In this document: piece after piece, positions 18,959 through 27,105 of the stretch
Numbering within the stretch: position 1 is the first letter of the stretch
Layout: each line of letters begins with the position of its first letter
Source: Candidatus Pacearchaeota archaeon CG10_big_fil_rev_8_21_14_0_10_31_59
GTDB taxonomy: Archaea; Nanobdellota; Nanobdellia; Pacearchaeales; CG1-02-31-27
Reading direction: 5' to 3'
Length of the DNA: 35,756 nt
NCBI GenBank assembly: GCA_002763115.1
Contig: PFCW01000015.1
Location: 11,334-47,089 of the forward strand
The notes under the pieces: model-generated
Databases searched by the model: none
What the model was told of the DNA's origin: nothing
The model's input: the letters and a program-made list of their open reading frames with translations, nothing else
Position numbers and translations under genes: made by a program

Positions 18959-19025
18959 TTTTAGGGTTAATTTGTTTTTCCCTCAGTTTATTTTTTATTC
19001 GGCTAGATCGAAAAGGAAAAGTAAA

Positions 19026-19124
19026 ATGTCACTACACAGAAATCCAATAGAAGGAAAAACTGTCGAAGAAATTGAAGATAATTTCGATGAGTTTTTCAAA
19101 GAAGAGGATGATTTTCCCTGTTAA
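19026..19124 (+). CDS. Possible small acidic protein, 32 aa (MSLHRNPIEGKTVEEIEDNFDEFFKEEDDFPC)
   Basis: Short ORF below the track cutoff; purine-rich GGAAAAG upstream; balanced polar composition. Confidence 0.4.
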   Translation: MSLHRNPIEGKTVEEIEDNFDEFFKEEDDFPC

Positions 19125-19140
19125 TTTAGCTTGACTTATA

Positions 19141-20100
19141 CTATTCCCCATTCATAGAAATTAATTTTTTAATCAGAGTTGTCATTTCTTCAACGAATTT
19201 GTCAGCTTTTTCATACCAGAATTCAACTTCCTGTGCTTTGATTGTCTTGACATCACCATGCAAAATTCCGTGCGTTAATTCATAAACCTGCTTGTACCAT
19301 TCAAGATATTTTCTGTCTAACATCCTATTTTTTACAAAAACGCTCTCAAGCAAATCTGTTATATATTCTGGGCTTGGAGGAACTTGTTTCGCCGTTATCA
19401 ATGCTGCATGAGCTGAATCAACCATCGCCCAGTAAATCCCCTCCATGGCTCCGAGTATAGAACTTCTTGACCTTGCCAAGTGCAAAGGTGCTCGCTGTAT
19501 AGTTGAAAAAATAGCTTCATTAGTTGCATTTATTTTTCCTTTCTGCAATAAAAATTTCAATGGAGAAAAGAAACCTCCAAAATCAACCAAAGCTTCTCCA
19601 TATCTTATAATATTTGCAATCAATGGTTCACCTCTTAACATTTCCTCCCACCATGTGCTTAATCTTATTGTGTTAATATGCAATGATTTCGAATATCTGT
19701 TCTGGGCTATTATCTTTCCCATTTCTTCCCTGTACCATGAAACCAATTCCTGGTCCCAGTTAATACTGCAATCATCAACCAAAATTATAATATCGACATC
19801 ACTTCCCCTTTTCGTTGCATTTTTCATTACAGAGCCAAAGAGAATTACAGATTTTATAATCATATTAAATCTTTGGTAAACTTTTGTTGCAAAATCCAAT
19901 GCTATCTCTTTTTCAGATTTCAACTGCATTGTAGGTTTTGTTGGATGTATAGAACTTTTTACATCAAATACAATTTTGTCATCTTTTTTTTCAAGAACTG
20001 CCTTGACTTCTTCAGTAATTTTTTTTCTTTTTTCTAAATCTTTACCAGAAATTCTTTTTGTTTGGACTTTTAACTTTCCTCTTTTCCCCTTTTTTGCCAT
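19141..20100 (-). CDS. Nucleotidyltransferase with HEPN-like C-terminal domain
   Basis: VILFGSVMKNATKRGSDVDIIILVDD NTase motif; start MAKKGKRGK at 20100; paralogous to 10447-12417. Confidence 0.82.
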   Translation of the reverse strand: MAKKGKRGKLKVQTKRISGKDLEKRKKITEEVKAVLEKKDDKIVFDVKSSIHPTKPTMQLKSEKEIALDFATKVYQRFNMIIKSVILFGSVMKNATKRGSDVDIIILVDDCSINWDQELVSWYREEMGKIIAQNRYSKSLHINTIRLSTWWEEMLRGEPLIANIIRYGEALVDFGGFFSPLKFLLQKGKINATNEAIFSTIQRAPLHLARSRSSILGAMEGIYWAMVDSAHAALITAKQVPPSPEYITDLLESVFVKNRMLDRKYLEWYKQVYELTHGILHGDVKTIKAQEVEFWYEKADKFVEEMTTLIKKLISMNGE

Positions 20101-20191
20101 AACTATTAAACTCAATATAACTTTTTAAATGTTTTTCTTTTTGATGGTTATTCAGCAAAATCTTTATAAACTTCTTTCTTTTCCAATATCT

Positions 20192-20770
20192 ATGATTCAA
20201 AGAACTTTAGTTTTGATTAAACCTGACGGAGTTCAAAGAGGTCTTGTAGGCGAAATAATAAGACGATTTGAAAGAACAGGGTTAAAAATAGTAGCTATAA
20301 AAATGATTTATACCGACGAAAAAATGGCTGGGAAACATTATGCAGATGATGTAACATGGCTTAAAAGTGTCGGGGCAAAACAAAAAAAATCTTATGAAAA
20401 AAGAGGGATTAGAGTTATTGAATCTGAAGAAAATTTAGGTAGATTAGTAAGAAAAAGATTAATACAATATTTAACTATGAGTCCTTTAATAGCTTTTGTT
20501 CTCGAAGGGCATGATGCTATCGAGCATGTTAGGAAATTAGTGGGACCAACAGCACCTTCTGACGCATTGCCTGGAACAATACGGGGGGATTTTTCATTTG
20601 ACACATATCATCTGGCTGATGATTCAAAAAGACCGATTCAAAATCTTATTCATGCTTCCGATTCTATTGAAACAGCAGAAAAGGAAATAAATCTTTGGTT
20701 CAAAAAAGAAGAAATCCATGTATGGAGAAGAATTGACGAGGATTTATTATATAAAAGATTTGAAGATTAA
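20192..20770 (+). CDS. ndk: Nucleoside diphosphate kinase (long form)
   Basis: RTLVLIKPDGVQRGLVGEIIRRFERTGLKIVAIKM, GTIRGDFSFD, NLIHASDSIETAEKEI (active-site His); start at 20192. Confidence 0.94.
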   Translation: MIQRTLVLIKPDGVQRGLVGEIIRRFERTGLKIVAIKMIYTDEKMAGKHYADDVTWLKSVGAKQKKSYEKRGIRVIESEENLGRLVRKRLIQYLTMSPLIAFVLEGHDAIEHVRKLVGPTAPSDALPGTIRGDFSFDTYHLADDSKRPIQNLIHASDSIETAEKEINLWFKKEEIHVWRRIDEDLLYKRFED

Positions 20771-22714
20771 TTACTGGTTTGGTGTTCCGCTAAATCTGTT
20801 TTTATCATTGGTGACTTCACCGCCCAATTCTCTTGGAAGTTGCATGAAACTGCTTCCATATAAATTGAAATGTTGCTGAGGCAAATAATCTCCAAAACCA
20901 GAAAAATAATTTCCTGCAGACATTGCAATCTGATTCCAGTATGGCGGAGATATAATTTCATATAATGGAGAACCTAAAGCTTCATAATAATATTGTGCTG
21001 GCTGGGCAATTTTGAACTGTTGCATAAAACCACCAGCCTCAACTATTTTCTTTCCTTTGAAACCAGCTTTTTCAAATTCAGCCATCATCTCTTTGATGGG
21101 AACATTTCCCATTCCTGGGACAAGATGTGCATCAAATTTACCAAAATTATCTGTAAGATGAACTTTTTTTGCAAATGGTGCTATTGTTTTCGCTTCTTTT
21201 TTTAATTCCTCTTCATTATAACCTGAAGCTCTCAGCATATTTATGTGTCCCAAATCCCAGGTAGCCCCGATAATTTTATCAGCTGCTTTTTTCGCTTTAT
21301 CCTTGCTTAAACCTTCTTCAATTGCATTTTGAATAAATTTATCTCGTGAAGCTTCAATCAAACCCTTTAAAGAATCAGCTCTTGAAAATGCCATAAATGG
21401 ATAAGAATTTTCCAATGCAATTATTGGAGCCTTGTCACCAAACTTTTTCCATGCTTTGAAAGCAGAATTTCCCACAGTTTCAGATGCTTTCTCCAAAGCA
21501 AAATCTTCAACACTCGCTATCATATTCGGATATGGCATATGAAATAAATTCGTTGCATTACTATCTATCATACCTGACCATTCATTTAATCTTGCTAAAT
21601 TTCCAAAATAATTTTCGTTATATTCTTTATAATGTTCTTTTAAACCTTCCATAGCTTCTCTTTTTCTGTTCATATACTCTTTTAATCTTGGATCTTTTGC
21701 TTCTTTCCATTTATTCCACTCAAAAGCATCTTTATAACTTCTGTCAAAAAAACTTCTCCAGTGCATTTCCATATCTTCATAAAGATGAGCCATTTTCAAT
21801 GCCTCGAGTAGATGATGTGCTTCATTAGGATTTATCTCGATCTCTATTTGTGGACCTTTTCGTTCAGGATATCTTTCATCACCAACTTCAATCCACTTGT
21901 TAAAATTTAGATTGCGATATTTTAGTTTATTTCCTTCCAATACAACATTCCTATAATCAAATCTTCCATCTTTAATTCCTAATCTATTCATAACATGTAT
22001 AACAGTATCCATCATTCCATGGCCTCTATCTTGCAACATTTCATCAGTAACTCTTTTTGTTCTCAAAAAATCTGTTTTTGCCTGGTCCCACTGGGAAAAA
22101 TTAATAGAATCGATTTGCATATCTGGAGTAAATTCTATACTTTTATCAGGATAATTTTTCACCTGGAATTTTAACGGACCCTGAATCATTTCTCTATCCC
22201 GATCAATAATATATACAGCTTCTTTTTCTCCTTCCCTTGATTTTTCCCAGAATATTGATGGCTGATTGCTTGCATGAACTGTAATTGCTGTAGGACCTTT
22301 TGGATTCAATTCACTCAATCTTTCTATCATAATATCAAATTGTCTTTCAGCTTCCTGTCTCCAGGATTCATTAAAAGAATTTTCCTGGAATCCTGCAGGA
22401 TCAATCAAAGGAGCGTGAAATGTTGGTTCCATATTCGTCAATTTTGCCAGTCGTTCAGCTTCTTTCAGATGTTGTTTTGGGATCTGCTCCATAATCTGCG
22501 GATTCAAAGCACCAAGTTCAATTGTTTTTATACCAGCATTAAGAGCTTTTCCGATTTCTTCAATCTGATTTGCTGTCTGCGGATTTGTTGTTGTTCCTAT
22601 ATCCTCAACTTTCGTTCTGTAACCTGTAAAGATATTTATCTCGCTGTATTGAGGATTTAATGGTTTATAGCTGCCCCTATAAACTGGCGCATCAAAAACA
22701 TCTCCGTATCCCAT
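20771..22714 (-). CDS. Large xylose-isomerase-like/AP-endonuclease-2-like TIM-barrel protein, 647 aa
   Basis: EPTFHAPL, IALENSYP, WDLGHINMLR, KVHLTDNFGKFDAHLVPGMGNVPIKEM metal-site-like motifs; long helical insertion. Confidence 0.75.
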   Translation of the reverse strand: MGYGDVFDAPVYRGSYKPLNPQYSEINIFTGYRTKVEDIGTTTNPQTANQIEEIGKALNAGIKTIELGALNPQIMEQIPKQHLKEAERLAKLTNMEPTFHAPLIDPAGFQENSFNESWRQEAERQFDIMIERLSELNPKGPTAITVHASNQPSIFWEKSREGEKEAVYIIDRDREMIQGPLKFQVKNYPDKSIEFTPDMQIDSINFSQWDQAKTDFLRTKRVTDEMLQDRGHGMMDTVIHVMNRLGIKDGRFDYRNVVLEGNKLKYRNLNFNKWIEVGDERYPERKGPQIEIEINPNEAHHLLEALKMAHLYEDMEMHWRSFFDRSYKDAFEWNKWKEAKDPRLKEYMNRKREAMEGLKEHYKEYNENYFGNLARLNEWSGMIDSNATNLFHMPYPNMIASVEDFALEKASETVGNSAFKAWKKFGDKAPIIALENSYPFMAFSRADSLKGLIEASRDKFIQNAIEEGLSKDKAKKAADKIIGATWDLGHINMLRASGYNEEELKKEAKTIAPFAKKVHLTDNFGKFDAHLVPGMGNVPIKEMMAEFEKAGFKGKKIVEAGGFMQQFKIAQPAQYYYEALGSPLYEIISPPYWNQIAMSAGNYFSGFGDYLPQQHFNLYGSSFMQLPRELGGEVTNDKNRFSGTPNQ

Positions 22715-22735
22715 CTTTTTCCTTTATTATAAATA

Positions 22736-23350
22736 TTATCTGTTATTTAAATATTTTTTAATATCTTTCAATCTTGTTAATTCCTGCTCTCCGGAAGCAA
22801 ATAATTCTCCCTCTTCCAAAGGCTTGATTGTTCCGATTGCATTTTTATATTTTTCATCTTCTTCTTTGTCTTTTTCTCCATCATATTTTCTCGCCATAGC
22901 TGTTTGTGTTGAATGTATCATCAAATCCCTATCAGTTCTTATCCCGGAAATTTCATGAATGTTTGTAACGTCATCCTGTCTTGCTTTTTTATCCTCTCTG
23001 ATATATTGCATATCATTTTTTCCCTGTTGGGTATAATCCTGAACTTTTGCTGTTTCTTCTTTTTTCTGCTGTGGCAATGGCTCGGCTGCAACACCTTCTT
23101 CCAAATTAAAAATTCCCTGTTCAGCAAACAAATTCTGTCCGGAATTTTGCGTTTGTTGCAATCTCATGAACATAACTCTGTCAAGCCAGTTTTGACTTTG
23201 AGTTTTTTTATCACCTTTTTCTTTCTCAGCTTTTTCCTGTGCAATCTTGTTTATTTCATTCAACAATTTAAACAAATCAGAAAAATCTTTCTTAGGTTTT
23301 TCTTCTTTTCCTTTAGAATTTTCTTCTTTTTTCTTTGTTTTTGCTTTCAT
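22736..23350 (-). CDS. Uncharacterised charged/disordered protein, 204 aa
   Basis: Start MKAKTKKK at 23350, adjacent to the stop of the upstream gene (23352); low-complexity Lys/Glu/Gln-rich sequence. Confidence 0.72.
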   Translation of the reverse strand: MKAKTKKKEENSKGKEEKPKKDFSDLFKLLNEINKIAQEKAEKEKGDKKTQSQNWLDRVMFMRLQQTQNSGQNLFAEQGIFNLEEGVAAEPLPQQKKEETAKVQDYTQQGKNDMQYIREDKKARQDDVTNIHEISGIRTDRDLMIHSTQTAMARKYDGEKDKEEDEKYKNAIGTIKPLEEGELFASGEQELTRLKDIKKYLNNR

Positions 23351-23351
23351 T

Positions 23352-24842
23352 TTAGAAGAAAGGCCACCATTCAGAAAATACAAGTTGTTCATGCATATCT
23401 TCTACTGAAGGATAACCTCTTGATTTTTTGAAGGTATCATACCATTTGAAGCATGCTTTTGCTGCTTGGAATGCAGAATATCTTCTTAATACTTTTTCAT
23501 ATTCATTATCTTTTCTTAATTTTTCCTCTTTCTTCTCGCTTCTTTTGAAAAAATACCCTAAAATTTTATCTCCAATTTTTTTGGTCTTGCTTTTTTTATT
23601 TTCTTTTTTCTTTTCTTTATCTTTTTTTTCATCTTTTTTATCATAGGCAAATCTGTCCAAATCTTCTTCCAATTCTTTCAAACTTTCCTCAGTAGATCCT
23701 AAAACTAATTTATAAGCATCGTTAATCTGATGTTTCTCAATTTTTTCATTTACTTTTTTCCATTCATCTTCCCTTAATGTATATGCCCACAACTTCAAAT
23801 CAACTCTTCCTCCATGAACAAAATGCTGTTCCTGCCCAATTTGGTATGGAATTCCTCTGAATTCCCAATGAACCAATATAGCCGGATAAACCATCTGCAT
23901 TTTTTTCTTTTCCAGAGCATTATATAATTCGGTCGGTAATAATTTCTCGGCAGCAGCATCCCGAATTTTATTTGGGTTTAATTTAGAACGGCACAGCCAG
24001 ACAATTTCCATTCTTGTTGTATTAAAAGCAGTTACCAAATCAGGACTGTCACTTTCCTTGACTCTTAATTGCTCTGCATATCTTAAATACGGTTTTGCCC
24101 AGCTCATGTATAATTTTAATGAGGAAACCTGACTTTTCAAATAATTTTTTTCAACCGCGAATCTTTTTTCAAGTTCTCTCTGACTTACTTCAACCCAGTC
24201 AAGAAATTCATGCAATCTTGGTTTCAAAATCCTCTTTACCCTATCATTTAAATCAATATCATCCACCTCTTTCAGAGTTTTTGCTTTCATAAAAGCATCT
24301 CTTAATGTTACAAACTGCAAATCATAAGTGAGCATGTTTATAGAACCTCTGCCCCTTTTAATATCGACCTTGTCCATCCATATCTGCTTTAAAGCCAGCA
24401 TCGCAGCTTCTTTTTCATTTGGGTCTTTTGATTCCAAATCTGTATACTCTTTTAATCTAATCTCAAATTCTTTCAAGTCATATATTAAATTTATGATGCT
24501 TCTTAAAACAGCGTTAATCCTCTCCATCATCTGGATACCTTCTTTTTCCATAACAGTTGCTCTTGTTCCCATTGTTGCAAAATGTCCGCTTCCTGGGCTT
24601 GATGAAAAATTATCAATAACTTTGTTTATTTCCCAAGCATAATGCTCTCTTGCGAAATCTAAAATCCAAAAGTAAATTGGTTCTAAACCTTCTCTTGGAC
24701 TGTCAAAAACATGGTAATGATGCCAATGTGGTTTTGCATATTGTCCTTTTCCCTGACTTTCTTTTAATACACTCTCGACTATCGTTTTGGTCTCGTCCAT
24801 GACCTTCATAGCCGATTTTTCCTCTTTTGTATACAATGGCAT
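23352..24842 (-). CDS. Uncharacterised 496-aa predicted helical protein with Lys-rich insert
   Basis: Long complete ORF; HWHHYHVFDSPREGLEPIYFWILDFAREHYAWEINKVID N-terminus; no recognised family. Confidence 0.8.
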   Translation of the reverse strand: MPLYTKEEKSAMKVMDETKTIVESVLKESQGKGQYAKPHWHHYHVFDSPREGLEPIYFWILDFAREHYAWEINKVIDNFSSSPGSGHFATMGTRATVMEKEGIQMMERINAVLRSIINLIYDLKEFEIRLKEYTDLESKDPNEKEAAMLALKQIWMDKVDIKRGRGSINMLTYDLQFVTLRDAFMKAKTLKEVDDIDLNDRVKRILKPRLHEFLDWVEVSQRELEKRFAVEKNYLKSQVSSLKLYMSWAKPYLRYAEQLRVKESDSPDLVTAFNTTRMEIVWLCRSKLNPNKIRDAAAEKLLPTELYNALEKKKMQMVYPAILVHWEFRGIPYQIGQEQHFVHGGRVDLKLWAYTLREDEWKKVNEKIEKHQINDAYKLVLGSTEESLKELEEDLDRFAYDKKDEKKDKEKKKENKKSKTKKIGDKILGYFFKRSEKKEEKLRKDNEYEKVLRRYSAFQAAKACFKWYDTFKKSRGYPSVEDMHEQLVFSEWWPFF

Positions 24843-24899
24843 TTTTCCAAAAGGTATATAAAATTAAAATACTTAGGGCTTTTTATTAGTTTCGATAAC

Positions 24900-25247
24900 A
24901 TGGGAATAAAAGATTTATTCAGGAAAAAAAAGAAGATTTCAGTAATCGATTTAACGCCTCCGATAATAAAAAAAAGAAAAGAGGATGTTAAAGGTGTAAC
25001 TTCAAATACATCGGAAAACGAGGATAGTTCTTTCCTAAGTGATTTCGCATCTTCGGTTGATTCGTCAGAAACATCAAATTATGGATATGGTTCTGAATCT
25101 ACAGCATATGAGCCAAATGATGAAATCAGAATATTAAAAAGAAAAATTTATGATTTGGAGCAGAGAATAGAATTATTGGAGAGAAAAATATCTAAATCAG
25201 AATATAAAAAGAAAGTGGATAAAAATGATGAAGTTGTTGCATATTAA
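24900..25247 (+). CDS. Uncharacterised protein with disordered Ser-rich middle and C-terminal coiled coil
   Basis: MGIKDLFRKKKK...NDEIRILKRKIYDLEQRIELLERKI heptads; overlaps the start of lspA. Confidence 0.72.
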   Translation: MGIKDLFRKKKKISVIDLTPPIIKKRKEDVKGVTSNTSENEDSSFLSDFASSVDSSETSNYGYGSESTAYEPNDEIRILKRKIYDLEQRIELLERKISKSEYKKKVDKNDEVVAY

Positions 25248-25665
25248 AAAGCTAAATTTTCTTCTTATTTTGCTGTGTTTATTTTTGCTGGCGATAGACA
25301 GATTGACAAAATTGATTATTACAAAGAACACATGCAATTTTATTTTCTGTTTTAAACCAACGATAAATGAATTCGCAGTTTTTTCACTGCCAATACCTAT
25401 GATAGTAATCTTAGTTATTTCAATTTTAATTTTAATTGCGACACCGATATTATTCTTCAAAATAAAAGAAATATTGCCTAAAATATCATTTATTTTAATT
25501 TTCTCAGGAACGTTGGGAAATTTAATTGACAGAGTTTTTTACGGACATGTTATAGATTTCTTAACGTTCAGTTTCTGGCAATCTTTTCCAGTTTTCAATT
25601 TTGCAGATGTTTTGAACTTGGCTGGAGTTATTTTGTTGATTATAACTCTGTTCAAGAAAGAGTAA
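25225..25665 (+). CDS. lspA: Signal peptidase II (lipoprotein signal peptidase)
   Basis: Four hydrophobic segments, AIDRLTKLII, GTLGNLIDRVFYGHVIDFL, FPVFNFADVLNLAGVILL with both catalytic Asp contexts. Confidence 0.9.
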   Translation: MMKLLHIKKLNFLLILLCLFLLAIDRLTKLIITKNTCNFIFCFKPTINEFAVFSLPIPMIVILVISILILIATPILFFKIKEILPKISFILIFSGTLGNLIDRVFYGHVIDFLTFSFWQSFPVFNFADVLNLAGVILLIITLFKKE

Positions 25666-25695
25666 TTTTAAAAATCTCAGAATACTATTTTCTTT

Positions 25696-27105
25696 ATGCC
25701 AAAAGAGATTTCCAAAGAAAAAATCAGGGGTTATGCCTTGAAAAATGCAATTGAACATGATGGCAAAGCCCAAGTTGGTTCAGTAATCAGCGGTCTTTTT
25801 TCCGAAGGTCTGAAAAAAGAAAATGTTAAAGATATAATCTCGGATATAAATAAAATTCTGAAAGAGGTCAATGCTTTAAGCTTGGAAAAACAGAAAGACG
25901 AATATGAAAAGTTGGAAGATGTTATCAGTCATCGTGATGTGAGAGAAGAAGGAGAATTACCAGAATTAGAAAATGTTCATGGCAAAGTTATAATGAGGAT
26001 TGCTCCTTATCCTTCAGGACCATTACATATTGGAAATACTAGACAACTTGTTTTAAATGATGAATATGTGAAAAAATATGGTGGAAAATTATTGTTGGTT
26101 ATGGATGATACTATCGGAAGCGAGGAAAAACAAATAATTCCTGAAGCTTACAAATTGATTGAAGAAGGAGCAAAATGGTTGGGTGTTAATTTCTCAGAAA
26201 TTTTTTACAAATCAGACAGGTTGGAAATTTACTATAAATATGCCGAGGAGATAATAAAAAAAGACAAAGCTTATGTCTGTTCCTGCAAACCCGAAGTTTT
26301 AAGAGAAAACAGGGCAAAAGGAAAAGATTGTTCATGCAGAAAACAAAGTGTTGAACAAAATTTAAAATTATGGAAAGAAATGTTCAAAGTAAAAGAAGGT
26401 TCTATGACATTGAGAATAAAAACTTCAATGCAGGATAAAGATCCCGCATTCAGAGACAGGGTTATTTTTAGAATCTCTGAGAGAGAACATCCTAGAATTA
26501 AGAAAAAATACAGAATTTGGCCTTTGTTGGATTTTTCGTGGGCTGTTGATGATTATTTATTGGGAATGACCCATGTTTTACGCGGAAAAGATTTAATGAT
26601 AGAAACAAAAATGGAGGAATACATCTTTGATATATTCAAATGGAAAAAACCAGAATTTATTCACACAGGTCTTTTGCAGATTGAGGGTATAAAACTAAGC
26701 AAGAGCAAAGGACAAAAAGAAATTAAAGAAGGAAAATATTCTGGCTGGGATGATCCTAGAACATGGTCTTTGCAATCTTTGGAGAGACGGGGAATTCAAC
26801 CAGAAGCAATAAGAAAATTTATTATTAGTCAAGGATTGACAAAAAGCGAAACTACAATTCCTATAGATATTCTTTATTCTATAAATAAAGATTTGATAAA
26901 AAACAAATCAATTGTTGCAGATTTTAAAGAAGAAACTAAAACAAAAGCAAATATAAAAATCTTAATGCCGGATGCTTCTGAAATTTTTGGAAAAGCAGAT
27001 ATTAAAATAAAAAAAGGTGATATTGCTTATTTCAAAAATAGTGGATATTCAAAATATCAAGGCGAAGAAAACAAAAAACAGATTTTCTGGTTCTGTCATA
27101 AATAA
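25696..27105 (+). CDS. gltX: Glutamyl-tRNA synthetase, archaeal type, short C-terminus
   Basis: MRIAPYPSGPLHIGNTRQLVLNDEYVKKYGGKLLLVMDDT, GIKLSKSK, DDPRTWSLQSLERRGIQPEAIRKFI. Confidence 0.9.
   Translation: MPKEISKEKIRGYALKNAIEHDGKAQVGSVISGLFSEGLKKENVKDIISDINKILKEVNALSLEKQKDEYEKLEDVISHRDVREEGELPELENVHGKVIMRIAPYPSGPLHIGNTRQLVLNDEYVKKYGGKLLLVMDDTIGSEEKQIIPEAYKLIEEGAKWLGVNFSEIFYKSDRLEIYYKYAEEIIKKDKAYVCSCKPEVLRENRAKGKDCSCRKQSVEQNLKLWKEMFKVKEGSMTLRIKTSMQDKDPAFRDRVIFRISEREHPRIKKKYRIWPLLDFSWAVDDYLLGMTHVLRGKDLMIETKMEEYIFDIFKWKKPEFIHTGLLQIEGIKLSKSKGQKEIKEGKYSGWDDPRTWSLQSLERRGIQPEAIRKFIISQGLTKSETTIPIDILYSINKDLIKNKSIVADFKEETKTKANIKILMPDASEIFGKADIKIKKGDIAYFKNSGYSKYQGEENKKQIFWFCHK

Noticed and set aside
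19445-19879. 144-aa plus-strand ORF
   Set aside because: Antisense to the NTase gene with recognisable motifs
22913-23431. 172-aa plus-strand ORF rich in Phe/Leu
   Set aside because: Antisense to the Lys/Glu-rich 22736-23350 gene; Phe/Leu runs are the complement of AAA/GAA-rich coding
24328-24642. 104-aa plus-strand ORF
   Set aside because: Antisense to the 496-aa gene; no promoter
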